Shown: positions 48,768 through 60,136 of the stretch, piece after piece
Layout of the letters: each line of letters opens with the position of its first letter
Position numbering within the stretch: the stretch's first letter is position 1
Assembly (NCBI GenBank): GCA_946807835.1
Contig: OX327702.1
Coordinates: forward strand, 10,912,001-10,976,000
Reading direction: 5' to 3'
DNA length: 64,000 bases
DNA from: Ailanthus altissimus
Taxonomy: Eukaryota; Streptophyta; Magnoliopsida; Sapindales; Simaroubaceae
The notes under the pieces: generated by a model
What the model was told of the DNA's origin: nothing
Database searches by the model: none
Seen by the model: the letters and a program-made list of their open reading frames with translations, nothing else
Position numbers and translations under genes: made by a program

Positions 48768-49875
48768 GTTTCAACTGTACATGGGCTGATATACTGATGC
48801 AATTCATAATGGTGAAAACTATTGTAGTAAAATGTAGTAGTTAGAATTCACTTCAAGAGCTTAATGTTGAGAAATGATCCTAGAACTTATTTAAATCTTC
48901 GGGAAATGAAATACTGAAAGCAATAAATACCATGGTAAGTAGTGCAGCCCAATGCATAACAAACTAATAGAAAAAGTAACAAGAGAAGAGAGATGCCACC
49001 CTTCAAACTGAAAGAAAGGTAAAACCCTAAAAACAGGGGGATATAAAATAATTGGAGTCGTTTTTCTGCTCTGGATCAAACTTGAAAGAATTGGGTAATG
49101 CTTTCCTCTCTAGAAGCATGTCAGCATTCTGAATTTATGATGAGGAGCAACTGCCATACCTCATATAACCATTGTGACTGCCACAAAATTTGTGGCATTC
49201 AGGAAGAATTTTCCTCTTCTTGGGAAATTGCTCTCCCATTTTTTAAAAGACTTTTTTAAGCATTACATAAATTAAAACCAAACTCTTCTCTACCTTGTTG
49301 TGAGCAAAATTGAAGCCCCAAATCTCTTATACCAGCCCGGGATTTATTAGGACTTTGCCACCTTAGTTTTTTTCTATAATTGAACTAATTAGCATGAGAA
49401 ACATTTGATGATATTTTGGATATTTGAGATATTAACAGAAACGGATCAGGGCTTGATATGTTCTCTTGGGTGGAGTGTCGTTGATTTTAAGAATCTTAAG
49501 AGTTATATAAACTTCGTTAGGCCTCTCAAAGATGAGTTTCTCTCATCTATTTTGTTTAACTGGATGTTTATCAGTATAATTCCTTGCATTGAGACTACAG
49601 AAATTTTAGAGTTAAAGCTGTGTTTATGATGACAAATTTAATTGCTTTTCCAACAAAATATATTGTCAGCAGTGTAGCCAAATTGAAGCAATCAAATCCC
49701 TCTTGATTATGTTTCTAATTGTTTTCATTGTACTATTTTATTAATGACAAAAAGATTCTTGGCACCTTCTCTTTCCAAGTCCAGTATTATATTTTCTTTT
49801 TTTATTTTTTTATTTTTACTTGTATTTGGCTTGTAATTGATGTATGTCGTCTATGATCATGACATGTTATTTCAT
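48768..49875. other. Unassigned sequence, no gene seen
   Basis: No domain or splice pattern recognised. It should contain the continuation of the copia element if copy 3 inserted within it, but I could not see copia coding similarity here. Small ORFs at 48891-49079 (-) and 49405-49629 (+) have no family signature. Confidence 0.45.
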
Positions 49876-50695
49876 TAAAATTTAATGATTTAAAATTTTG
49901 TACGGGTAAGAATTATAAAATATATTAAAAAAGAGAGTTACAAGAAGTTGAGAATGCATAAGACTCGCAAAATAAAAGCGAAACAAAACTTGTAAACGCG
50001 AAAGGAGGCAAGAAAATTGTAGAATTTGGTACAAGGCTGAACGCTACAGTGCCCAGAACAGTATGCTCGGCGCCATAACTCTAGAAGGCTAGAGCCACGA
50101 CACCAACCACGGGAAGACATAGCGTCGCGGTGCCAGACGCTAATAGTTTCAAGACAACTCAAATTTCTGAGTTTTGAGGGAGTTTTGGACTCCTAGAACG
50201 CATTGATTATTATTTCAATTAGATTTAAAGTTAATAGGTACGAAATAACCATTTATATAAATCTTTGTAAACTCTTTAAATTAATTATCAAGCATTAAAA
50301 GATACTATAAAAAAGAGAAGAACTAAATAAATACTAAGTGCTTGTGCGTGTTAGAGTACAACCGTTGTTTTGGTATTCATTGTTCTTGAGAGAACAAAAG
50401 TACGCCATTCATTAAATCTTTTTAAATGTTCTTTATTCTATTTTTTTTTTTTTGTAAGTTTTCTAAAATAAGTAATAAGAGAGGTTAAGATTCTTGATCT
50501 ATTGTATATGTAAGTAATGGGTTAAATTATTTAAATGATTGTATTGTACTTTTAATTATTTATTTTATATTCTTACTATTTTTACTTATTATCACATTAT
50601 TTTGTTGTAAAAAAAAATTAAAATTTAAAGTTAATTTTAGTTAAAGATTCATTGCTCAACCAAGTCTCATTAAGAAAAAGACGTTTTCTTTCGTC
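49876..50695 (+). mobile_element. Solo LTR related to copia B
   Basis: Colinear with the 5' LTR of element B: 'aagaattataaaa' near the start, a GC-rich island (50035-50145), 'gttttggactc', 'ataaatctttgtaaactcttta', 'aagcattaaaagat', 'aagtgcttgtgcgtgttag', and an end 'cgttttctttcgtca' against 'cattttccttcaaca'. The first bases have decayed from TG to TA. No internal region follows and no clear target duplication was found. Confidence 0.75.
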
Positions 50696-50791
50696 ATTAT
50701 TAAATAATGAAATTAATTTGTGAGCTGTTTGTTGGTTGTGTAGGCTGCCGACAAGGAGGCGGCGAGGAGTTGCCGCATAATGTCTTAAGGG

Positions 50792-50956
50792 GATTTGTTC
50801 ATCGATGGAACTGAAGCTGGGTTAATGACTGACGCTGAAGAACATAACATTGTTCACCCTAGTGAGTTGTATTCCACTTGGACAATGGCAGCTCCTTCAG
50901 ATACTCTCAAACGGAATGTCCAGCGGCCAGAAGATCATGCAGCATTTGCGCAATAG
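50792..50956 (+). other. Unidentified 54-codon open frame, possible exon relic
   Basis: An open stretch directly after a TAA reads DLFIDGTEAGLMTDAEEH and later HPSELYSTWTMAAPSDTL before a TAG. Its base composition and amino-acid texture look coding, unlike the AT-rich surroundings, and it could be the last exon of a lost gene (an AG lies just upstream at 50788-50789). There is no start codon and I recognise no family. Confidence 0.3.
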
Positions 50957-51013
50957 CCTCACAAAAAGTACTACTGACACGTGTAATCCGTACTTCTCTG
51001 TTTTTGTTGCCTT

Positions 51014-51046
51014 CTAATCTAATCTAATCTAATCTAATCTAATCTA
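51014..51046. repeat. (TAATC)n microsatellite
   Basis: Six to seven consecutive TAATC units, followed by a short run of ACCAAAA words. Confidence 0.9.
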
Positions 51047-53647
51047 TACCAAAACTAAAACCAAAACCAAAACCTTTAATGTTATGTAAATTTGTTTATT
51101 GTGCGCATATATTAGAGCTACTGTATATCTCTTAATGATAATAAAAGATCAAATACATAATATTTATCATGTTTGGTGTCAACTCGGGTATCTTTTTTCG
51201 TCCCATGGTATAATATTTGACCTTGGTGGGTTCAGAAATTCCTTGACATTGTAATTGTAAGTTTGTGCTAGTTTCCTTAAAGTGCTACACCATATTAAAT
51301 GTTCTTTTTTACTCTTTATTTTCTCTTGTCCATTTTTAATTCATTAGTTGGACTTAAGCTAAATAAGGGGAGGTTTCACTCACGAATTAGGATCTTTTTT
51401 AAGTTAAGTCTTATTTAAATTTTTAATAATCTTTTGATTAGGTGTTATGTATTAAATATGGGTGATTAAAATTACCTTTTTATTAATTTTTTTTAACAAT
51501 CATCATTTTCTATCAATCACATATTAGTAAAAAGTTAGATGAAACGTTAACTTAAAGAGAGTATCCGAATCTAATATTTCAATCAATTATTATTTATTTG
51601 CTCTGAATTTGGTCGTGTTCCTTGAATTTCGGTTCTGGAAATAACCAATAATTCTTGAAATAGCAGCATTCCAGCTGGAACAAATAGTAAAAGAAGAGAA
51701 AAGAAAATACTGGAGATGAAATAATAATCATTTATAGGAGGAAATGAAATTGCTGACCCGGCCGGAATCTAAAACTTACAAGCACATTGCAAACTGAGTC
51801 AAATCTCAGGTCGTACCTAGTGGAGGTTGGCTACAACTGTATTTTAATCTCTCTTCATTTATATTATTTGACATTTATGCATTACAAATTTGGAATTTCG
51901 ACCAGTTTTTTTCTTCCGAGTGATGTGTTCGAATATGAAAGTAAATTATCTTCAATGAATTACTGGAATGATAAGAATCTCCAATATCCATAGAAGTTCC
52001 TTTCAATTTTCAAACCCTTTGATATCCTTTTCTAAGTGATGTCATGCAGACAACATATACAAAAGTAATAAAGTGAAACTGAAAGTGCCCGTTTGTCACC
52101 AAGTCTCCCAAATTACGGCTTTCTAACTTGGAATATAGTTGTTCTTTCTTTTCTTCTTATAATATCTTAGGTTTAAACATAAGAGTTTTCTTGGGCATTC
52201 TGGAGCTGGTCCCACTGCCCCCCCCCCCAAAACCAATTATAGAATTCATAAATTTGGTCGATCTAGAAGGGTAAATTGAGTAGAAAATTTCCAGTTCTTG
52301 CGATGTTTATCTGATGTCTTTTGATCACAGCTTGGAATATATTATAACCGAAACAAAATAAAAGATCAAAATATAAATATAAAAGATCAATAAGATTGAT
52401 TACTTATAGAAAGAATGAGGAGACGAGAAACACACTGATGAACGGATACTTGCACACAGAAAAATAGACTTAACAAGTTGTATTCACATCCCTCCTAATT
52501 TCATTTGAGGTCAAATTTAACCATTAATATATGATTGTTGTCAAAAGCGCGGGGGAAAGGACAGCTTCACTTCTAATATTTTATAAAAAGAATTAAAACA
52601 CTTTAGTAATATCAATTCATACATAAAAGACTCTGATTTATTAATAGATTTCGTCCATTATAATTGTAAAAAAAGATTACAAAAGAAGGTATTTTACGTG
52701 ACTTGCTACGTGTCACATTTGAAAATGTTGGCTTTTAATAAAAAAATTGTAAAATAAAAAATAAAAGAAAAACAAAACCGAAAATAAAAGCATCTAGATA
52801 TTATCACAATCATTGTTATCGTTAGTCACTGACCACTGCCAACAACTCTAGCAATTGGCGGTTAATTGGCTTATTAAATATATTATCAGACTTTAAATTT
52901 TATGATTTATATAATAATAAATTTATTTTAATATTAAAGATAAAACAAAAATAGTTATTATAACTCTATTGTTAAATGATAAAGCTTAAAGATTCAGCAT
53001 TGTCTTTATCAAAGTCTTTCAAACATTGATTTATTTAATGAAGATAATGATGAATCTCAAAGTAAGATATTTAATAACAGCATTGATGTTGTCATTTTTC
53101 TCTACCTCGTTTGACACTCTTTTAATATTTTATTATAAAAAATAATTTTACCATCATATAAATTATAAAATTTAAAGTTTAACGATATTTACAATGAGTC
53201 GATCAGTCACCATCAATAAATTTATTGTGTCAATTAGCAATTAGCAATGATAAGGATAATGGCCAACTACTTCAATTCTTTGGGTTTTTTTGAAAAAATA
53301 ATTTATTAAATTTATTTTATAATTTTAAATTAAAAATTAAAAATCAACCTATAAAAATATGTCTCATGTTCTATTATGTTTCATTTAATAAATAAGTACT
53401 ATTTTATTATAAAAATAAATAAGTAAGATTATGTTGTGTCATGTATAATAATATAGCATTTAAAATCAAATTTAATTGTAAGGGATAAATAGATATTTTT
53501 CATCAAAAATAACGAAATGTGTCAAACTTTGATGTCTTTTTCAATACCATCAAAGTATTTTAATTCTTTTATAAAACTTCAAGAATTTAACATCCTTAAA
53601 AGTTCTATTAGATTTATTTTCTCATTATACAGTTATTGAAAACAAAT
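51047..53647. other. AT-rich intergenic region, no gene seen
   Basis: No coding region, RNA gene or clear element was found. A short poly-C run lies at about 52219-52228. Confidence 0.55.
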
Positions 53648-54849
53648 GAGGTGACATTTGGACTACATTTTGAGAATCATTTGAGCCCTTAGGCTTAGCT
53701 TTCCTAAGAAAGCACCCAACCCAATCCAAGGTCACCTCAACGAACTTAGTGTTAGTCTAAGACCATTGGCCTTTATAATTGAATCTGTGAGGTCCTCTAG
53801 GTAGAACTAATGCGTTGGTCTATGTTATCGCTCAGTCTTACTACCAAGGAGTATGTCATCATGGTAAAGTCACTTGCCATATCATTATTGGGCCTCATAA
53901 TTGGTATACAAATCACTAAAGTCCAATCTTCTTCCACGTCATCACTAGGCCATCAAATGCTTAATTAGAGGCAACCTTACATGATAGCTAGACATAAGGA
54001 TAAAGTCTTAGTTAGAAAATCTCAAAAAGATCACTACCAAGTCTCCACATCAATATGTGATAGGCCTCTGTCCTTTACTGACATGAGGATGAGGCTTGTT
54101 TGTGGTTGGTGAGAAATCTAGTACTAAATTTATTGAGCTCAGAGGGAATCACCTACAACTCACGCAACGCCAGTAGTTCACCTAATCAAAGATGATCATC
54201 CTAAAATGCATCCAATTCGAGGACGTTTAGTACCCTAAGTCTAAAAAAATACAATTACTTGATAACCCCTATTTGAGTTATTTCTCCAAAATGTCCATAT
54301 GTTGAAGGGGACTCTCTAATCAAATATCGTCACATATCACCCTCAATGAGGTATTCTAGGCTAGCTCCCTCTACACTAAAAAACTTAACTCCAATTTTGA
54401 ATCAAAGTAAAATAAAACTTGAACTAAGCATGCTAACTTTAGTAAGAAATTCTCTCTATCTTTTATACGTATTCTCTCTACAGTAAGAATGCTATGGAAC
54501 ATCCTTTACTGAGCTGTCATTTTACTTAAATGTCAGAGGACTATCACCTACCACGTCACAGACGCCAGTCCTTGATCTCACATTTTTTGTGTTCCTCATA
54601 TCATATTGAGTAGTTTGGTTCTCAACTAGTTCTCAATAAACTATTTCTTAGTCCTGGTTCTAGCACCACGAAACTCAAGGCTCAAGTCCAAATTCTTGAC
54701 ATCAACAAGCCCAACAACTTAGATTTTTCCTCACTCAACAAACACTTGATGGTTCGCGGTGGCTTTACTAGCCCTAAACAAATTTAGCTCCAAACATTTG
54801 GAACTATTTGTGGAAAAAATGTGAGAAAAGCCTCTACAGTAACATTTTT

Positions 54850-56146
54850 CCAAGTTTGACTGACCAAAAGCCTATTGAAGCCTTTTGCCATGTCCGAAAT
54901 GTCAAAAGAAATTGATTCCTTAAAAGAAACTCACTTATAGAAAAGATTGTTGAGGAATTAGAGGGGCCTATGCAGAGGTTGCTCAAAAAAACACCTCTAC
55001 GTTACTAAACAGATCGTCTGATGAGGATATTTCAGTTACTTAAAAATAATTTGAAGAGCTCGCTGAGGAGTTGCATCATACAATGACCAGTGTGGTTGGT
55101 GGTCAGAGGAGAACGAAAAAAAAGCTTGTAGATAGACTTAACCTACCCCTGCTTGCACTTACCAAGACCGATCTACAAGTCATTTCTCTCACGAGCCCCT
55201 ATACATCAGTCAAGCTAGCAAGAGTAAGTCTCTCTCTCTCTCTCTCTCATCCCAATAGAGAGCTCTGATCTACTACTAAAAGTAAGTGAGGAAGTACTAG
55301 AGACAAAAAGCTGAAGCAACCATTTCAAGGTAATCTTCTTTGACTCCTTAAATGATAAATGTCAAACCCACAAGAAGGCTGAGGCCACTGAGGTAGATGA
55401 CACAATCGTCAAGCCCTTGAGGAAGCTGGACAAACTCTAGTAAGATTTGGAAGACACCTGCCAAGCGAAGGATATGAAAATGAGCCCTTTTTCCTATGGT
55501 GGAAACCAAGTCTCCCTTCCTTGTTGACATTAAGAATGCTTTACTGCCTTTAAAGTTAAGGATGCCATTACTCATCAACTACTAGGGTAAAACTAACCCG
55601 ACAGCTCACTTAGAGCTATATAAAGATCAAATGCTTGTTCAAGGTATGGATGAAGATGTGATCAGTCATCTATTTTCTCACAGTCTGTGCGAAATAGCCT
55701 AAGTCTGGTTTCAAATTCTGGAACTTGAGTCAATATATAGTTTTGACCAATTATTTGATGCCTTCGTCTTCCAATTCTAGAACGTACAAGATAGACCTAA
55801 AGATGCATCAACATTGATGTATGTTAAGCATGGAAAGTTTGAGTCTTTCAAGGACTTTATATAGAGTTTCTAAAAAGAGGTTACTAATATGAGCATTTTC
55901 AGTGCTAAGGAGATACTTATCAACTTCTAAAAGAACTTTAGGTTGAAAAAACTATGGTTTGCCTTCTAAAAGTCAAAACCAAAGATGTGTGGTAAGGTTT
56001 ATGCTAGGGCTTTCAAGCATATCGAAATAGATAAAAAGTCTAAAATGAAAAGGCAAGAAGAAATGAGAGAAAACTCATGGCCTAAATAGGGCCGAGGAGA
56101 GCTAAGCTAGTCTCGATGTTGTCCATTGTAATAAAAAGGCCCCTGC
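54850..56146 (+). pseudogene. Gypsy gag, first part, many stops
   Basis: The segment about 55520-56090 reads like a retrotransposon Gag domain with stops: HLELYKDQMLVQGMDED, HLFSHSLCEIA-VWF, LELESIYSFDQLFDAFV, HGKFESFKDFI, and an ARAFKHIEIDKKSK tail. Upstream (54850-55500) is charged linker-like sequence with a (CT)n run at about 55221-55250. At least eight in-frame stops make it non-functional. Confidence 0.75.
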
Positions 56147-57764
56147 TGTTAGGGTTGGTGCTTACATGCCATCTTTGAATGTACATATACTTGTATATTT
56201 ATACAAGTGTACATTCTCATTAAATCGTTAATACCTATTTATATGGTACTATGTAATGTAACATCATAGACATTGTATGATCTGAAGGAGTTCAGATCTG
56301 ATATAAACGAGTTTAGATAAGGGCTCATAGTTAGCCACGCTGAGAGATATAAATGCTAAATGTTAACATAGCTAATTGTTAACTGGTTATAAAACTCAGT
56401 AAAGATCCAAGAGTTAAAGCCTTGTCTGTAATGAGACATAGACCTGGGAATATACTATAGTAACTGCATAGTTGTAAGAGTTTTAATCAGGTGTCAGGAA
56501 ATATTAGTTGCACAAGTATGTTCTCGAATATTGTCTTTGATCTATTTCTACCGATGTGGGTCTGTCAGTGGATATCTTTATATAAATCAGCATATGTCGT
56601 ACCTATAGGGTATAGATGGTCATTCCTAGCAGACTGTGAGTTTAGAGCTCGTATTGACATATAGGTATCCAGTTAGGACTGGATATAGGACAGACTTACG
56701 AGGGCCTTCGATATACACCCTATATAAGCCATCAATTGAGGGTCCTCTCGAGTTGAGTAGTATACGTCATCCTTTGACCTGAGTGTCATGGTGGGCTTGT
56801 AAGTGATCTATCATACTTTGGTTCCACGCATGTCATTGACCTTTCATGGTGTGACCGCTGAGTGTCGCTGGGTATAATCTGATGCTTATGGAGTCCGGTG
56901 TGTATAGATATGGGATCCGTCAGCTCGCATAGGGAGTTAGATATCTAGATGCTTTAAAACTCTATCTCAGATAGTCTTGTGGCCATAAATAATAACCTCG
57001 GGAAAGAGTTTCTACCAGAGTGGAACAATATGACAAAAGAGTTTGCACATATTGTTCAATGAGATACAAGTCTAAGGATATGACATGGATGAGCACATGA
57101 AAATTTGACGGTGATAATCTATATTCCCGCACATCCAAGATATCATGACAGAAGGACTACACGTATACGTTGTAACTTTAATTTGTATGGTTCAACGCAT
57201 TAATTTGTAATATATGTGATGTATGCGTGACGCATAGTTCACGGACTCATGAAATAGTTCTATTTGACGAATCGAGCATGGACCTAGGAAATCTCGCGAT
57301 ATGGAGTATACTCGTTGTGTATTGGGTAGAGTGCCAGATTAAATTATTTAATCCAGCAATATCCAAGACTACCACAAGAATGCATGCGTATCTGTATTTA
57401 AGTGTTAAATACAACAATTAGTCAATAATTATTATTTACTAGTTGTATAATAACACGTAGCACATTATAGTCCCTCAGTTTAGTTTACCTAAGTGTGAGA
57501 TTTGGTAAGACCCGCTAATGGAAGACTTAGTAACTATTCATAAAGGGTAAAATGATCATTTCACACGATAATTTTTTAATTGTTACATAATCATTAATAT
57601 ATTATATATTATTTTATTATATAATATTATTATATTAAATAATGCCATTTAGTTGGCTTCTATTATTTATATTTTATTATATTTAATATAATAATATTAT
57701 TTTTTTATAAAAGTGGCTTTGTTTTATATTATAATATATAATATTATTATTTTATTAATATGAG

Positions 57765-57807
<43 letters not shown>

Positions 57808-58340
57808 AGATTGTGTGTGAATTGGAATGTGGTGTGTGTGCCGTGAGAAATGGATGAGAGGAAGAAATGAAATCGTTTCATTTCTTCCCATTTAGTGCCA
57901 AGAAGAAGAAAAAGGGAAAATGAAATTGTTTTATATTTTTTTATGATACCAATAGAAGTAATTATGAATTGCTTTAATTTTTATTTCTTATCCTTTTAGA
58001 AAAAAAATAAAAAATACACATAATTGGCCATTTAAGGGTTTAAGAGTTAAGCTCAATGTTGCATATAGAGCTGTTGTATTAACTTACCAAGTCCACCGAG
58101 TTAGTGACTAGAACTGCCAACGAGTTGGTCTCCATGTGGACTTCCAAAAAATACGTGTATAACATTACATGTTATGATAATTTCTCAACCTTTCAAATAT
58201 ATTAATGTGATTAATATATTATTTATTGTGTTTATTATATATTTTAATTATTCTGTTGCGCTAAATATGTATGTGATACGTATTTTATGTAATAAATACA
58301 ATTGCACATACATATACCCATGTATATAAGATCCCCAACA
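56147..58340 (+). mobile_element. LTR-A copy 4, solo LTR in gypsy gag
   Basis: A 2194-bp LTR from TGTTAGGGTTGGTGC to CCCCAACA, flanked by cctgc (56142-56146) and cctac (58341-58345), a target duplication with one mismatch. Gypsy gag similarity ends at its left edge and resumes at its right edge, which confirms both boundaries. It contains (TA)n and (TG)n runs at about 57764-57808. Confidence 0.9.
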
Positions 58341-58970
58341 CCTACAACAAGAGAATCTAGCTCTATTAAAGTTGCCCTCACCGTTACCTTAGTTCTACAG
58401 ACCCAATTCATAGTAAACCATTGGAGTGTCTTAGTTTTTGTCTTACAGCCTGTTGAACACCTCAAGAGAAACATATTTTTCACTTTAAAAAATAAGGGAT
58501 GGCCTAAAAATCTCGCAACAATAAAAGGAAGCCAAGATCATAGGAGTACGTGGAAGTATTGCAATTTTCATAAAAAGATATAGCCAGGAAATTGTAAATT
58601 GCTTTGAGTCGAGGGAACAGATTGAGGCCTTGATTAAAAATGGCCTATTAAAAAAGTTTCTCAAAAAGGGGATGAATGTTCAGCGTGAATCAAGTACTGA
58701 CCTGAAGGATAAGCTTGATGTACTCGAGAAGCATGTACTAAAGTATGGCTCTAAAGTCAATGTAATCTCAAGAGGCGCAACCAAAGTAAGGACCTCTAGG
58801 AGAGTAGTGAGAAATTATGCTCGAGAAATCACAGGAAACATTATGGAGGAGATGCAGATACACTTTGCACATCTTACCCTTCTTGAATTGGTTTCCCTGT
58901 ATACACCAATTGTGTTCACTAAGGAATATTGTTGAAGTGTTAAGTTTTTCCATAATGATGGCCTTGTACT
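58341..58970 (+). pseudogene. Gypsy gag C-terminus and protease start
   Basis: After the solo LTR the translation gives WKYCNFHKK (the C-x2-FH part of a Tat-type C-FH-GH-C motif) then, in another frame, REQIEALIKNGLLKKF, VNVISRGATKVRTSRR, and an IVFTKEY...FFHNDGLVL stretch resembling the protease-proximal 'F-E-D-...HNDALVI' region. Stops and one frame change are present. It stops where LTR-A copy 5 begins. Confidence 0.75.
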
Positions 58971-60136
58971 TGTTTGATCGATTAAATTAGGGTGTATGTA
59001 TATGTATTTGTGTTAATTGTTAAAAAATACGTATCTCATAAATATTTACACGCAACAAAAATTATAATACAAACAATAAACATAAATAATAACATATTAA
59101 TCATATTAATATAAATAGAGGTTTAAGTTGAGAATTCACCAACTATAACATTTCACAAAAGTTACTAAAGTTCGCTTGAAATGTGACTTGTTGGCAGTTT
59201 GTCAATCAACTAGTTGGGCATGACTGTTTAGAACAACAACTTTTTTTTCAACACTGGGTTTAACACTTTAAACCCTAAATAATTTGATTTATCATTAATC
59301 AACACTTGATCAATAAATCAAATACTTATGTCGTTATAATTAGTAGCCAATAATAAAAAAATATGATAAAATCAATTTCAATACATGAAATTAATTTTCA
59401 AAGGATCAAATCCCTTATTTTCTCTTCACTTTGGCTAACCACCTTCTTTTTCCAACAACAACAAAAACATTTCATTTTTTCATTCTTTGCTTCTCATGTT
59501 TTCACACAAATATATATATATATACTAATACATAATATAATATCATTAAAAATATATATACTTGGCCACTAAGTATATATATATATATTAATATTATATC
59601 AAATAATATAATATAATATTATATTATATAATAATAAGATATTTTGATTATTTAACCATTAAATAATTAATAGTTACTAAATATACTCCCTAATGAGTCC
59701 CATCGTATCACATGCTTGGATAAACTTAACCAAAGACCCATAATGTGCCATATGTCAATGTACAATTAGTAAACAATAATTATTAATTAATTAATATATT
59801 TAACACTTAAATACAGACACGCTGTGTACATTCCGTGGTCATACTAGATATTGCTGAACTGAACCATTCAATTCGATATGTTGCCCTAGTATATAACGAG
59901 TATACTCTATTTTATGGGACTCCCTAGGTCCACGCCCAATTCTTCATATGGAACAATTCTATGAGTTCGGGAACAATGTCATACGCACACGTCATGAATA
60001 TTATAAATTAGCCCGTTGGACCATATAAGCTGAGGTCATAGCATATACGTATAGTCATTCCATCATCTATATCTTGGATGTGTAGGGACATAAATCAACA
60101 CCATCAAATTCCCATAAGCTCATCCATAAGTTTATC
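58971..60136 (-). mobile_element. LTR-A copy 5, first part (minus)
   Basis: Plus-strand TGTTTGATCG at 58971 corresponds to the inverted CCAACA end of LTR-A. The following sequence is colinear with copy 2 up to 'catccataagtttatc' at 60136, where copy 6 interrupts it. The next expected words ('agattcatatctc' in copy 2) reappear as 'agacttgtatctc' at about 63802, so the rest of copy 5 lies at about 63797-64000 and beyond the window. Confidence 0.78.

Noticed and set aside
51014..51046. Regular repeats that could suggest a CRISPR-like array
   Set aside because: Direct (TAATC)n units without spacers are a simple microsatellite, and this is a plant nuclear sequence.
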